The notes under the pieces: model-generated
The model's input: only the letters and a program-made list of their open reading frames with translations
Told to the model about the DNA's origin: nothing
Databases searched by the model: none
Position numbers and translations under genes: made by a program
Origin: Sesamum alatum
Lineage: Eukaryota > Streptophyta > Magnoliopsida > Lamiales > Pedaliaceae
Length of the DNA: 64,000 nt
Assembly: GCA_034509735.1 (NCBI GenBank)
Contig: JACGWO010000001.1
Span: forward strand, 34,599,966 to 34,663,965
Direction: 5' to 3'
Shown: in pieces, positions 23,221 through 33,690 of the stretch
Numbering within the stretch: the first letter of the stretch is position 1
Layout: the number at the start of each line of letters is the position of its first letter

Positions 23221-23361
23221 TGTAAGGGAGTAGTACTCCTTATTTATGCTTTCATGAGAATGAAATGTAAGGGAGTAGCACTCCTTATTTACGTTTTCAT
23301 TATCAATTGTAAGGGAGTCGTACTTCTTATTTACGTTTTCATTATGAACTGTAATTAGTAG
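23221..23361 (+). repeat. LINE 3' UTR tandem hairpin repeats
   Basis: Units start at 23221, 23266, 23308 and 23350 (periods 45, 42, 42) with TGTAAGGGAGTAGTACTCC and close variants, followed by TTATTTACGTTTTCAT. The inner part GGAGTA-GTACTCC is self-complementary. The fourth unit is split by the LTR at 23362 and continues at 27586 with TACTCCTTATTTATAC. Confidence 0.8.
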
Positions 23362-24756
23362 TGTTAGAATAGGTGACCATGTAGCCAATCTTGGTAGGCG
23401 AATTGTAACCTATGTCTGAACAATTTCAAAGTTTTGATAAAACATTAATGAATAAGAAAGTGAAATTCATATGGAGCATACTTTTTTTGTGGTCACTTTA
23501 TTTGCTTTATACCTGTTCGCTACATAAACAAAGCCCACAGACTGAAATCGCATTTCAGGGACTGGGACTACGCTTGGAGGTAGGTCCATGAAATCAGTTC
23601 CACGGAATCAGTCTGGAAATTTTCAAGTCAAGGAATCTCGAAAAATGGGTACCGAGATTCCCCTTGAGACTTGCACTAAGCATCTGCTGTCGTGTTTCAT
23701 CGACGGTTGACGAGGATCGTCTAAGCAGTATTAGTGGGTTGGCCTGTTGGGGAGCGGCTGACTGAGGCGACTCGCGGGAACCGTCTTACGGAGGACCTTG
23801 AGTAGGGTCGGCTAGGTATGACGTGAGTTCCCGGTTCCAACGGTACAGGTCAAATCCTTTGACTTGAGGAATTGCTGAGTTTACATGTACATCGGGATTG
23901 TATCTTAGGTATGGCGAGAGATTGCCAAGATGCACTTGAGTAGTCATCAGCCATATCTAGTGCAGCCACGATGTACAACGTGACATTAGTTTCCAAGAAA
24001 GAATCTGTCTCCTGTCAAAAGGTGTTGACAGTTGTGTCTCACGATATTCTGTGTCTTGTCCCTAAAATCTGTGGCCACAGTAATTGAACAAAAGGGAAGG
24101 ATTCCCTTGCAGCGTTTGGTAAAAGGACAGACCAACACTTAGGTCCAAAATGGGTACCTACATAATTCGTGCCCTAGACCCTAAGTGGTGAGACCGTAGA
24201 CGGAAGGATAAATGTACTATAGAGCCTAAATGTTCATCCCCGTATATTCACCTAGTCTCTAGTGCCATGAACCGTTGCTAGACGGCCACCCATGGTGACG
24301 AGCGGGTTCTAGGAATCCAACCAAGTCTAGCTGAAGGTGAACCTAAAGAGTCACACACAATCCGTACACATAACATATTTAATTTGGAATTAAATATTTG
24401 GAGAAATGGAGCGATTAAATTGGATTTAATCGGGTCCTTCTTTTCTTGGGAAAAAATTAATTCCTTTTATTAGATATAAGGAATTTATCTAATAAATTAG
24501 ATTTATTAGAATTAATCTAATAGGCTTGGAATAAATATTTATATTTGATATATTTATTTATTGCCTTTAGGATTATTTAAATGAGATTTAAATATTCCAT
24601 TAAATTAATCAACAGTCGAGATTAAAGAGAGGAATTGATGGCTAGGATTGGTTTGACCAAGAAGCTAGCAATTGACTAGGATTTGACTAGGTCAAATCCC
24701 ATTCAAGAAGGAGTCTTCAATGTGTAGGAAATAGAAGAGGAATAGGATTCCTCCTC

Positions 24757-24764
24757 TATAAATA
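24757..24764 (+). promoter_or_regulatory. TATA box of the solo LTR
   Basis: TATAAATA in a C/T-rich context, about 1.4 kb from the LTR start. It is at the position equivalent to the TATA box in C1-b (39716-39723). Transcription from it would run into LINE DNA. Confidence 0.5.
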
Positions 24765-25177
24765 TTCCTAAGTGTCCTCGTTAGAAAGGATGATGAAATC
24801 TTGAAGCACACACACTACACACACTCGACCCTCTCTCCCTCTCTCTCTCGGCCGACTCATTCTCCCTCTCTTCCAAGAAATCTTTCCTTGTTCTTTTGTT
24901 CGACAATTGAACATCAAGGAGGATTGATCTCGTTAATCGATAACGTTTGATCGATTCGTCCTCTCCAAATATAATATACACTTGTTCTATCGCTAGCACG
25001 AGGAGCAAGGTACGTGGACGGATTGCGTGTACGAATTAGAGGGTCTCCCATTCGAGATCTTAGAGCAAAATAGGGAACAACGCGTCTACCGGTTTGAAGA
25101 CGAAAATGACAATCGGTAGGTTCCGATTTACAATTTTCGTCCCTCTTTACTTTAAACCCTATGACCTCCATGATTGC

Positions 25178-27404
25178 TGTTAGAATAGGTGACCAGAAAG
25201 CCAATAGGTTTGGCGATTTGTAACCTATCTGACAGCTTGATGTAAATGTAATATTATTATGTGATGAATAAGATGAGTGTTCGTCACCAATGGTACCTTC
25301 TTTGTTGCGCTCATCTTACATTTGTTAAACCGGTGTTTAACTTATATCGCAACAAAGCCCACAGACCATGGATAACAACTCGTGCAGTTGGGCCACGCAT
25401 TGGATGGTGGTCATGAAACCAACTGATTAAGAGTTGGGTCTGAAACGTTCCAAGTCGAGGACCTCGAGACAGGGCATCGAGAGTCCTATTGAGACTTGCG
25501 TCAAGAGTCGTGTTCATTGGATGAGTGCCGTGTTTCATCGGCGACAGGCGTGGGATGCCTACACGATCTTGATGGGTTGGTCGACTGGGGTCGAGCCGAC
25601 TGGACTGACTCGCGGGGATCATCATATGGAAGCCTTGGAGGCTTGGTCGGTATGATTGGTTTTCCCCCGTTCCGATAGTACTGGAGTAATCCTCAGACTT
25701 GAGGGATCATGGCAGTCGCGTGCACAGGACGGCTGTATCTTGGATCTGGCGAGAGGTAATCATTCTGTAAGATGATTATCATAAGCCTTGTCCAGTGCAG
25801 TCAGAATGTGTAGCGAGGACGGTGGATTCCAAGAAGAGGATCCGTCCCCTGTCAGTATGTGACAGAGGTATCTCCTATGCACTCGGAGACACGTTCATGC
25901 TGTTTGAAGCTGTGGCCACAGTGGTTGGTCGAACAGGGAATGGTTTCCTGTGTCGACACAATGAAGCATACGTGGTCTCGAGTATTAAGCATAGATGCCT
26001 AGTCAATGATGGGAACCGACGCCCAATTCCATACCCTAGACTAAGGCCGGGAGACGGTAGACGGAAGGATCGTACCCGTACAGAATCGGCGCCTAAATAT
26101 TCACGCCAATTCATCTAGTCTCTAGTGCCATGGACCGTTGCTAGACGGCCACCCATGGTAACGGGCCCTTGTGGGACACGGGCCCAAGTCTAGCTAAGGG
26201 TGAACCTAAAGGGTCACACACAAATCACCGAGGAGGTTGAGAGATCGACTTGAAGTCAATCTCGAAGGATAAAATAAGTAATTGGATTACTTAAGGGAAA
26301 GTCCATTGGATGGACGGGCCGATATTGTATCGGGCTTTCATTTAATCGGTAAATTGGATTTTCGATTAAATATGGAAAGTTGAGATGTTGAGACGTTGGA
26401 TCTTTTAATTGGATTAAAAGATCAACGGGAATAATTTAAGTGGACATTAAATTGGATTTAATATTGGGTTCGTCGTAATTGGATTACGATAAAACCCGGT
26501 CCGTTAAATTATACCCGAGAGGAGAAATAATTCCTAATTTGGAATAGGAAGAAGTTGGACTTCTTCCCTTAATTAAACATAGCCGACATGCTCCCTTGGA
26601 GGATGCAAAATCAGCCATGTTGCATGCTAGGTGGTATGTTGACTTGTCTCTTTTGGAAAGAGACAAATCAACTCCAATCAAGCTCTTCCCTTTTGGTATG
26701 ATTTGATCATACCATAAATTTTTGGTAGGCTTGATTGAAGAATTGATGGTGATTGATTGGAACGAATCTAGACATCCTTGGATGAACCTAGACACATTCC
26801 AATAATCACATTAATTATGTATATATATTAGAATATACAACACCTAGCATAAGTGATTCATTATTCATCTTTTTCTAGGAAAAAGAGAAGACAAAAATCC
26901 TCTCCTCTCTCAAAATTTCATGCTCCCTCCCTCTCTTACACTTGTGTTCTTCACTTGATTTTGAATCAAGAAGAAGAACAAAGTAAGTTTAAGGGAACAC
27001 TAATTCATAGTGTTCTTCTCTTAAACCGATTCCTTCCTGAACCCGTTCTTTTCTAGCAAGAAGAACGTGTGTTTCTTCCGGTGTGGTGTGGATCACCTTT
27101 GGAGAATCCATAAGTTTGGATTTCATGAGCATTCCGGAGAAGGAACAACGCTAGTAGCCGGGAGCATACGCTAAATAATCAAAGGTAACGGTTTATTACG
27201 CTTTGATTGATTTCATTTGTATATCTATGCCCTAAGTGTTTAAATATATGTTTTAATATTTACACATCCTACATCGAACGCCCGGTTGAGCACCCAAGGG
27301 TACACCCCTTGGGATTCGCGTATTTTGAATTTGATTTAAATTTACGCAATTTCTCGCTTTTCTCGCTTCCGCTCGCGCTCCCGGGCGGATCCGCTTGTCC
27401 TTCA
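25178..27404 (+). mobile_element. Solo C1 LTR (2227 bp), TSD ATTGC/ATTGT
   Basis: It starts TGTTAGAATAGGTGACC and ends CGCTTGTCCTTCA. It is flanked by ATTGC (25173-25177) and ATTGT (27405-27409). It is inserted in the solo LTR 23362-27580, whose sequence continues on both sides. It is the same subtype as 1-1531, with a few percent difference by eye. The dyad core is at 26128-26158. Confidence 0.9.
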
Positions 27405-27585
27405 ATTGTTTCATATGCCTTTATTATTTATGAGATACACCGAACGCCCGGGAGTTTCAAGGGAACACCCCTTGAACGTGTTTATTTTATATTATAGATG
27501 CATGTTTAAATTTTAATTATACCGCGCTTCCGCATTCGCGCTTCTCCTGGGACGATCAACACGCCTATCCCAGGATTTCAAGTAG

Positions 27586-27735
27586 TACTCCTTATTTATA
27601 CTTTCTTAGGAAACTCTAGGAAATTAGTACTCCCCATTGTATAGTTTTTGCCTTTTTGACTTAGTACAGAAGGGATGGGGACCCGGAAAAGCTCCCCCCA
27701 CCTTTGGGTGGTTTCCTTGGAAAAAAAAATATATG
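27586..27735 (+). other. LINE 3' terminus and A-tail
   Basis: This continues the LINE 3' UTR after the LTR. A hairpin, CCCACC (27697-27702) and GGGTGG (27706-27711), stands 9 bp before the A-tail (AAAAAAAAATATAT, 27721-27734). The probable right TSD is 27736-27747. Confidence 0.75.
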
Positions 27736-27747
27736 AACACCACCTAT

Positions 27748-27963
27748 AAAAGGTATTCTAATAGGATCTAGTGTCATTACCTTAGCATATTCCTTGAAAA
27801 TTGTAGGAATCTCAATATACTCTATTCTAAGAAACAAATCAGAATGATGTGTGTTGGAAAGGGCAAAAGGTAATCTATATCTTATAGAATATGGTAGATC
27901 TCCATCTTACATAAGATCTTTCCTTTTAAAATCCTGATGAAGGATTAAGACTTGATTGAAATA
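27748..27963 (-). other. LINE flank with unidentified minus-strand open segment
   Basis: This is a 216-bp piece between the LINE TSD and the C1-c LTR. On the minus strand a frame of about 58 codons without stop runs from about 27909 to 27735. It includes NTHHSDLFLRIEYIEIP and ends at the LINE junction. It does not look like LINE, copia or gypsy coding sequence. I cannot assign it. A fragment of an endogenous pararetrovirus is one weak possibility. Confidence 0.3.
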
Positions 27964-28083
27964 TGAAATTTTATGTGGATCGTCCCGGGAGATCAACGCG
28001 AATAGCAGAAGTGCGAAAGATTGTATAATAAAAATTGCAAAGCATAATTAAATGGAATTTAAAGCATGCATCACATACATAAC

Positions 28084-30453
28084 TGAAAGAATCGGGTACG
28101 GCTCGGGAACGCAACAGAAGCGTAAAAACGTTAATTTAAGACATAATTTGAAACGAATTCAAAGGGGTGTTCCCTTTGAAGTTCCCGGGCGTTCAGTGTT
28201 TGTCAAAGCATAAACAACAAAATAAAACATGCTGGACATGTGGCTTAAAAGGAGAAGAAGAAAATTACACAAAATGTAAAAGGAAACCAACCTTTGTTCA
28301 TTATGTAGAACGGGTTTGTGCGTTGTTCCTTTCTTTTCCTTCTTCATTCGTCCACTTGAAAGCTCAACGTAGAACTCCTCTAATGCGTTCCACACCACAC
28401 TATGGATTTATTTCTACTCTATTGCTAGATAGAAAATAGAAACAAAGAAGAAGAAACAATTCCAAAGAAAGCACTATCGATTAGTGTACCTTGGAATGTT
28501 TTTGTTCAATCTTCTCTAAGAAGTATGAACACTAAAAGAGAGAATTTTTCAGAGAGTATTTGACCTAAAAACTCCAGCAAAAATGAAGCAAGTTAAGTGA
28601 ATAGTATCTAGCAAAGTAGTTTTGTGTATGTAGAATGTAGTGAGAATTTTTCAGAGAGTATTTGGCCTAAAAACTCCAGCAAAAATGAAGCAAGTTAAGT
28701 GAATAGTGTCTAGCAAAGTAGTTTTGTGTATATAGAATGTAGTGTTAAAAAAATCACCTACATAACCTCTAAGGCAACTTCCACATACACACACTTCTAG
28801 CACATCCACTACACATGATAGCAAGAGAAAACCACCCACAAATTAGCAAATTTTCGTGCTCATCATGTACATATGTGAAAGAGTTGAAACTCCTCCTTAA
28901 CTAGCTTCAACTTGCATGAAAAAAATAGACTTGGACCTTTATGTTTTTGGACTTGTATTTAATCAAATTAAATAAAGTCCAAACATGTATCCATTGGGCA
29001 TTAATTAATCAAATTAATTTCAATCCAATTGAATCCCAATTATTTATTTAATCCAATTAAATAAACATAAGTCCAAATTAAGTATAATTGATCCAATCAA
29101 CTATTCTAGCCAAAACCCAATAAATTAATCCAATTAATTTAAAGGTCCTTAGTCCCAAAAAAAAAAAAATTAACTAATCCAATTAATTAATTCTTGGACC
29201 ATCCATCAAATGGATTTCTCAATAAATGATCCAATCATTTATTTTCTCTCTTGAATAAATTTAATCCGATTAAATTTATTCGCTTCTTCTAAAATTAATT
29301 CCAAATTAACTCCGCCAAATCCAAAGTGATTTGTGTGTGACTCATTAGGTTCACCCTCAGCTAGACTTGGGCTTGTGTCCAACACAATTGATCAATTAAA
29401 TCCAATTTCATTAATTGTCTTCCGATTAACTATTAATCAGAAAAACACCCGTCACCATGGGTGGCCGTCTAGCAGCGGTCCATGACACTAGAGACTAGGT
29501 GAATGTTGGCGTGAACATTTAGGCTCCCGAGTTCCATATGAGTACGGTCCTTCCATCATCTATCTCCCAGTCTAAGTCTAGGCTATGGAATTGATCGTCG
29601 GTTCCCATCCTGGACTAGACAACTATGCTTAGTAACTCGAGACACGTTTACTCTATCGATCGACATAGGAAACCATTCCCTACTCGACCAATCGCTGTGG
29701 CCACAGAATTATAAGAGTTTAAACTGTCTCAGAGCGCATAGGGGACTCGACTGTTATATACTGATAGGTGACGGATCCTATCTTGGAATCCACTATCCTC
29801 AATACATATTCCGACTGCACTGTATAAGGCTTATGATGAACGTATCCCAGATACAGCCATCCCTTGCCAGATGCTAGATACAGCCATCTCTTGCCAGATG
29901 CTAGATACAACCATCATATGCATGTGACTGCCATGATTCCTCAAGTCCGAGGACTAATCTCGTACTATCAGAACCGGGAATGCCAGTCATACCGACCAAT
30001 CCTCCAAGGCTTTCATATGACGATTCCCGTGAGTCAGTTCAGTCAGCTGACATCCTTGTCAACTAACCCACTAATATTGCATAGACGTCCAACGTCTGTC
30101 GCCGATGAAACACGGCACTCATCTAATGAATACAATCCTTAGTGCAAGTCTGTATAGGACTCTCGATGCCCTGTCTCAAGGTCCTCGACTTGGAATGTTT
30201 CAGGCCTAACCCTTAGAAGTTAGTTTCATAGCTACCATCCAATGCGCAACCCAACTACATAGGTTGTTCGTTTGGCCTGTGGGCTTTGTTGTGATGTTAA
30301 TGGAATAAACATAAATAGCGAGCACAACAAATGGAACTGCCAAACATGAATACTCACTTTATTCATATAAGAATATCACAATTACAATGACATTGTCAGA
30401 AATAGATTACATCAAAGCCAATCTAATTGGCTTTTCGGTCAACTATTCTAACA
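28084..30453 (-). mobile_element. Solo C1 LTR (2370 bp), TSD ATAAC
   Basis: It starts TGAAAGAATCGGG and ends CAACTATTCTAACA, flanked by ATAAC at 28079-28083 and 30454-30458. The host on both sides is the C1-c 3' LTR, which is continuous across the site when compared with C1-b. It contains a direct duplication of about 85 bp (28540-28625 and 28626-28742 share GAATTTTTCAGAGAGTATTTG and what follows), and a small one at 29853-29906 (CAGCCATC-(T/C)CTTGCCAGATGC). The dyad core is at 29455-29485. Confidence 0.9.
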
Positions 30454-31076
30454 ATAACCAGATCAAGGGGTGTGCCCTTGATTCTCCCGGGCGTTTGGTG
30501 TATCTCATGTTCAATAAAACACAATAGGGAGGCCATAGAATTAGAACCGAAAAATATAATTAAAGAACCTACCCGGTTGTAGTTTTGTCTTCGTTCGACT
30601 ACATGCATTGTTCCCCGTTTTGCACCAAGATCTGAAAGAAGAGACCCTCTAAATCATCTGACTCGCTACACAGGAAAGCAAAGAACCCTTGTGCTGGCAA
30701 GAAATTATTTGGGAGAAGAGACATCGATACACGCTATCAATTAACGCAATCGATGTCTCTTATGTTCTAGCTTGAATAAATCAAGAAGAACAAAGTAGAA
30801 ATCTTGGAGATTAAAGAAGGGGATGGACGAATTCTTTTGAGAGAGCATTGTGAGATGAGAGTTGTCGAGATTAGTAGGTGTGCGTGTGTGTGTGTTTTTT
30901 CAGCATTTATAGAAAATAGATTTTCCTATTCCTACTCAACCTCTTCTAAAGAGGAACACTTGATAAAATCCTAGTCAAACTAGGCTTTGATTAAGTCAAA
31001 TTAATCATGGCCCTTCATCTCATCAATCCCTTGATCAAATCTTGTCCATCCATTTTGATGGGCTTTATGGAATGGG

Positions 31077-31245
31077 CCTATTTAATTCTAAATTAAATAG
31101 TCCCATGAACTTTATATTAAATCCAATTTAATATACTAAGCCCATTAATTAATGAATGGAATGGACTGTATTTAATTCTATATTAAATAGTCCCATGGAC
31201 TTTATATTAAATCCTATTTAATACACCAAGCCCATTACTTAATTC
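31077..31245. repeat. AT-rich tandem repeat, two units, in C1-c 3' LTR
   Basis: Two units of about 87 bp with ATGGACTTTATATTAAATCC and AAGCCCATTAATTAAT. C1-b LTRs have four such units at the same place. Confidence 0.75.
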
Positions 31246-31354
31246 ACCCTTTTAATCTAATTAAGAGGGAAGCCCATGCTTTATAAAATCCATAAATCTA
31301 ATTTATGAACGCAAGCTCGATTATTCCAAATAATCCATCGCGGCCTGAATCTCC

Positions 31355-33676
31355 TGAAAGAAATCGGTGGATCGTCCCGGGAGATTAACGCGAATAGCGG
31401 AAGCGCGAAATAGTGCGTAATAAAAAATTACAAAGCATAATTAAATGGAATTTAAACTATGCATAATATACATAAACGAATCAAGGGGTGTGCCCTTAAT
31501 TCTCCTGGGCGTTTGGTGTATCTCATGTTCAATAAAACACAACATGGAGGCCATAGAATTAGAAACGAAAACCATAATTAAAGAACCTACCCGGTTGTAG
31601 TTTTGTCTTCGTTCGGCTACATGCATTGTTCCCCGTTTTGCACCAAGATCTCAAGAAGAGACCCTCTAAATCATCTCACTCGCTGCACCGGAAAGCAACG
31701 AACCCTTGTGCTAGCAAGAAAATCATTGGGGAGAAGAGACATCGGTACACGCTATCAATTAACGCAACCGGCGTCTCTTACGTTCTACCTTGAATAAATC
31801 AAGAAGAACAAAATAATATTCTTGGAGAGAAGAAAGAGGAGTGGACGAATTTGAGAGGGAATTTGAGAGATGAGAGTTGTAGAGAATACTAGGTGTAAGT
31901 GTGTGTGTTTTTAAGTATTTATAGAAGATGGAATTCCTATTCCTTCTCAAACTCTTCCAAAGAGACACACTTTGACTAGGATTTTGACCTAGTCAAATCC
32001 TAGTCAAATTAGGCTTTGATTAAGTCAAATTAATCATGGCCCTTCATCTCATCATTCTCTAGATCAAATCTTGTCCATCCATTTTGATGGGCTTTATGGA
32101 ATGGGCCTATTTAATTCTAAATTAAATATTCCCATGGACTTTATATTAAAATCCTATTTAATATACTAAGCCCATTAATTAATTAATGGAATGGACTTTA
32201 TTTAATTCCAAATTAAATAGTCCATGGACTTTATATTAAATCCTATTTAATACCAAGCCCATTAATTAATTCCATAGAATGGGATTATTTAATTCTAAAT
32301 TAAATAGTCCCATGGACTTTATATTAAATCCTATTTAATATACTAAGCCCATTAATTAATTAATGGAATGGACTTTATTTAATTCCAAATTAAATAGTCC
32401 ATGGACTTTATATTAAATCCTATTTAATACCAAGCCCATTAATTAATTAATTCGCCCTTTTAATCTAATTAAAAGGAAAGCCCATGCTTTGTAAAATTCA
32501 TAAATCTAATTTATGAACTCAAGCCCGATTATTCCAAATAATACATCGAGGGTTGTATCTCCAAGAAGTATAATTTAATTCCATTAAATTAAACCTTCTC
32601 CCGGAATTAATTCCAAATTAATTCCCTTTCATTTGGTGTAGCGGGTGTGACTCTTTAGGTTCACCTTTCAGCTAGACTTGGACCTACTTTTCGTTATTTC
32701 ATAACTAAAGTAGTCCGTTACCATGGGTGGCCATCTAGCAACGGTCCATGGCACTAGAGACTAGGTGAATTTATGGTGTGAACATTTAGGCTCCGAGTTA
32801 TACGCAGGTGCGGTCCTACTGACGCTCGATACGTACGGGTACGGTCCTACTGTCGCCTGTCTCCCGGCCTTTAGTCTAGGGGTCGGTTCCCATCGTTGAC
32901 TAGGCAACTATGCATAATGCTCGAGATAGGTTTAACTCGACGTAGGAAATCCTTTCCCACTACATCAAGTGCTATGGCCATAGACTTTGTGAGTCTAAAC
33001 CATCCCGAGCGCATAGGAGATCTTGCTGTCATATCCTTTGACAGGGGACAGATCCTATCTTGGAATTCACCGTTCTTACATACTCCGACTGCACTGGACG
33101 AGGCTTATGATGACCATGTGATATAATCGGTCAAATTTCACCAGATCCAAGATACAGCCTTAGTATGTAGGGGACTGCCGTGATCCTCAAATCCGAGGAC
33201 TAATCCCGTACTATCGGAACCGGGAATACTAGTCATACCGACCAAGCCCGAGTAGCTTCTATATGACGATTCCCGCGAGTCACCTCAGTCGGCCGCTCCC
33301 CAGCAGGCCGGCCCACTAACACTGCTTAGACGATCCTCGTCACCCGTCGATGAAACACGACAGCAGATGCTTAGTGCAAGTCTCAAATGGATTCTCGATG
33401 CCCTGTCTCGAGATTCCTTTGACTTGGAGTATTTCAGACTGATTCGGCGAAACTAATTTCATGAACCTACCTCCAAGCGTAGTTCCAATTTCCCGAAATG
33501 TTATTTCAGTCTGTGGGCGTTTGTTGTGACATCGTAACGATGCAAGCAGTAAGTACAACAAACTCATGCCTATGAATTCTTACTGCATTCATTTACATAA
33601 TATTACTTGTTCACAGATTGACAAATGGTTCTTAGAACAACCAATACCATTGACTTTCTGGTCACCTATTCTAACA
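31355..33676 (-). repeat. C1-b 3' LTR
   Basis: It runs from TGAAAGAAATCGGTGG to CCTATTCTAACA. It is offset from the 5' LTR by exactly 7800 bp along its whole length, so no indels separate them. It includes the TATA box (31916-31923), four AT-rich tandem units (32098-32450) and the dyad core (32721-32751). Confidence 0.93.
32098..32450. repeat. AT-rich tandem repeat, four units
   Basis: Units of about 87 bp alternate between two slightly different types (GGGCCTATTTAATTC and GGACTTTATTTAATTCC), as if a pair had been duplicated as a block. It is present in both C1-b LTRs, so the expansion took place before this insertion. Confidence 0.85.
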
Positions 33677-33690
33677 ATCTCCCACTTGAC
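33677..33690 (-). other. C1-b polypurine tract
   Basis: On the minus strand this reads AAGTGGGAGAT followed by TG and the LTR start TTAGAATAGG. The AAGTGGGAGATTG form is common for copia elements and marks where plus-strand DNA synthesis starts. Confidence 0.8.

Larger units (their letters stand above)
23362..27580 (+). mobile_element. Solo C1 LTR (plus), TSD AGTAG, holding another LTR
   Basis: It starts TGTTAGAATAGGTGACC at 23362 and ends CCAGGATTTCA at 27580, flanked by AGTAG at 23357-23361 and 27581-27585. A second LTR is inserted at 25178. Without it the length is close to 2.0 kb. The dyad core is at 24265-24295. It interrupts the LINE 3' UTR. Confidence 0.9.
12123..27735 (+). mobile_element. 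L1-type LINE with RNase H, split by nested insertions
   Basis: Once the nested elements and their TSDs are removed, about 6.6 kb remains, a usual full length for plant L1 elements. In order: 5' UTR, ORF1 (DUF4283-like domain, knuckle), ORF2 with endonuclease, reverse transcriptase, zinc-binding region and RNase H, a 3' UTR with tandem hairpin repeats, and a short A-tail at 27721-27734. The segments are 12123-13268, 15458-16318, 18227-18791, 19059-20162, 20596-23361 and 27586-27735. Stops and frameshifts are present throughout, so it is dead. It is the oldest insertion in this part, because at least five other elements lie within it. Confidence 0.9.
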
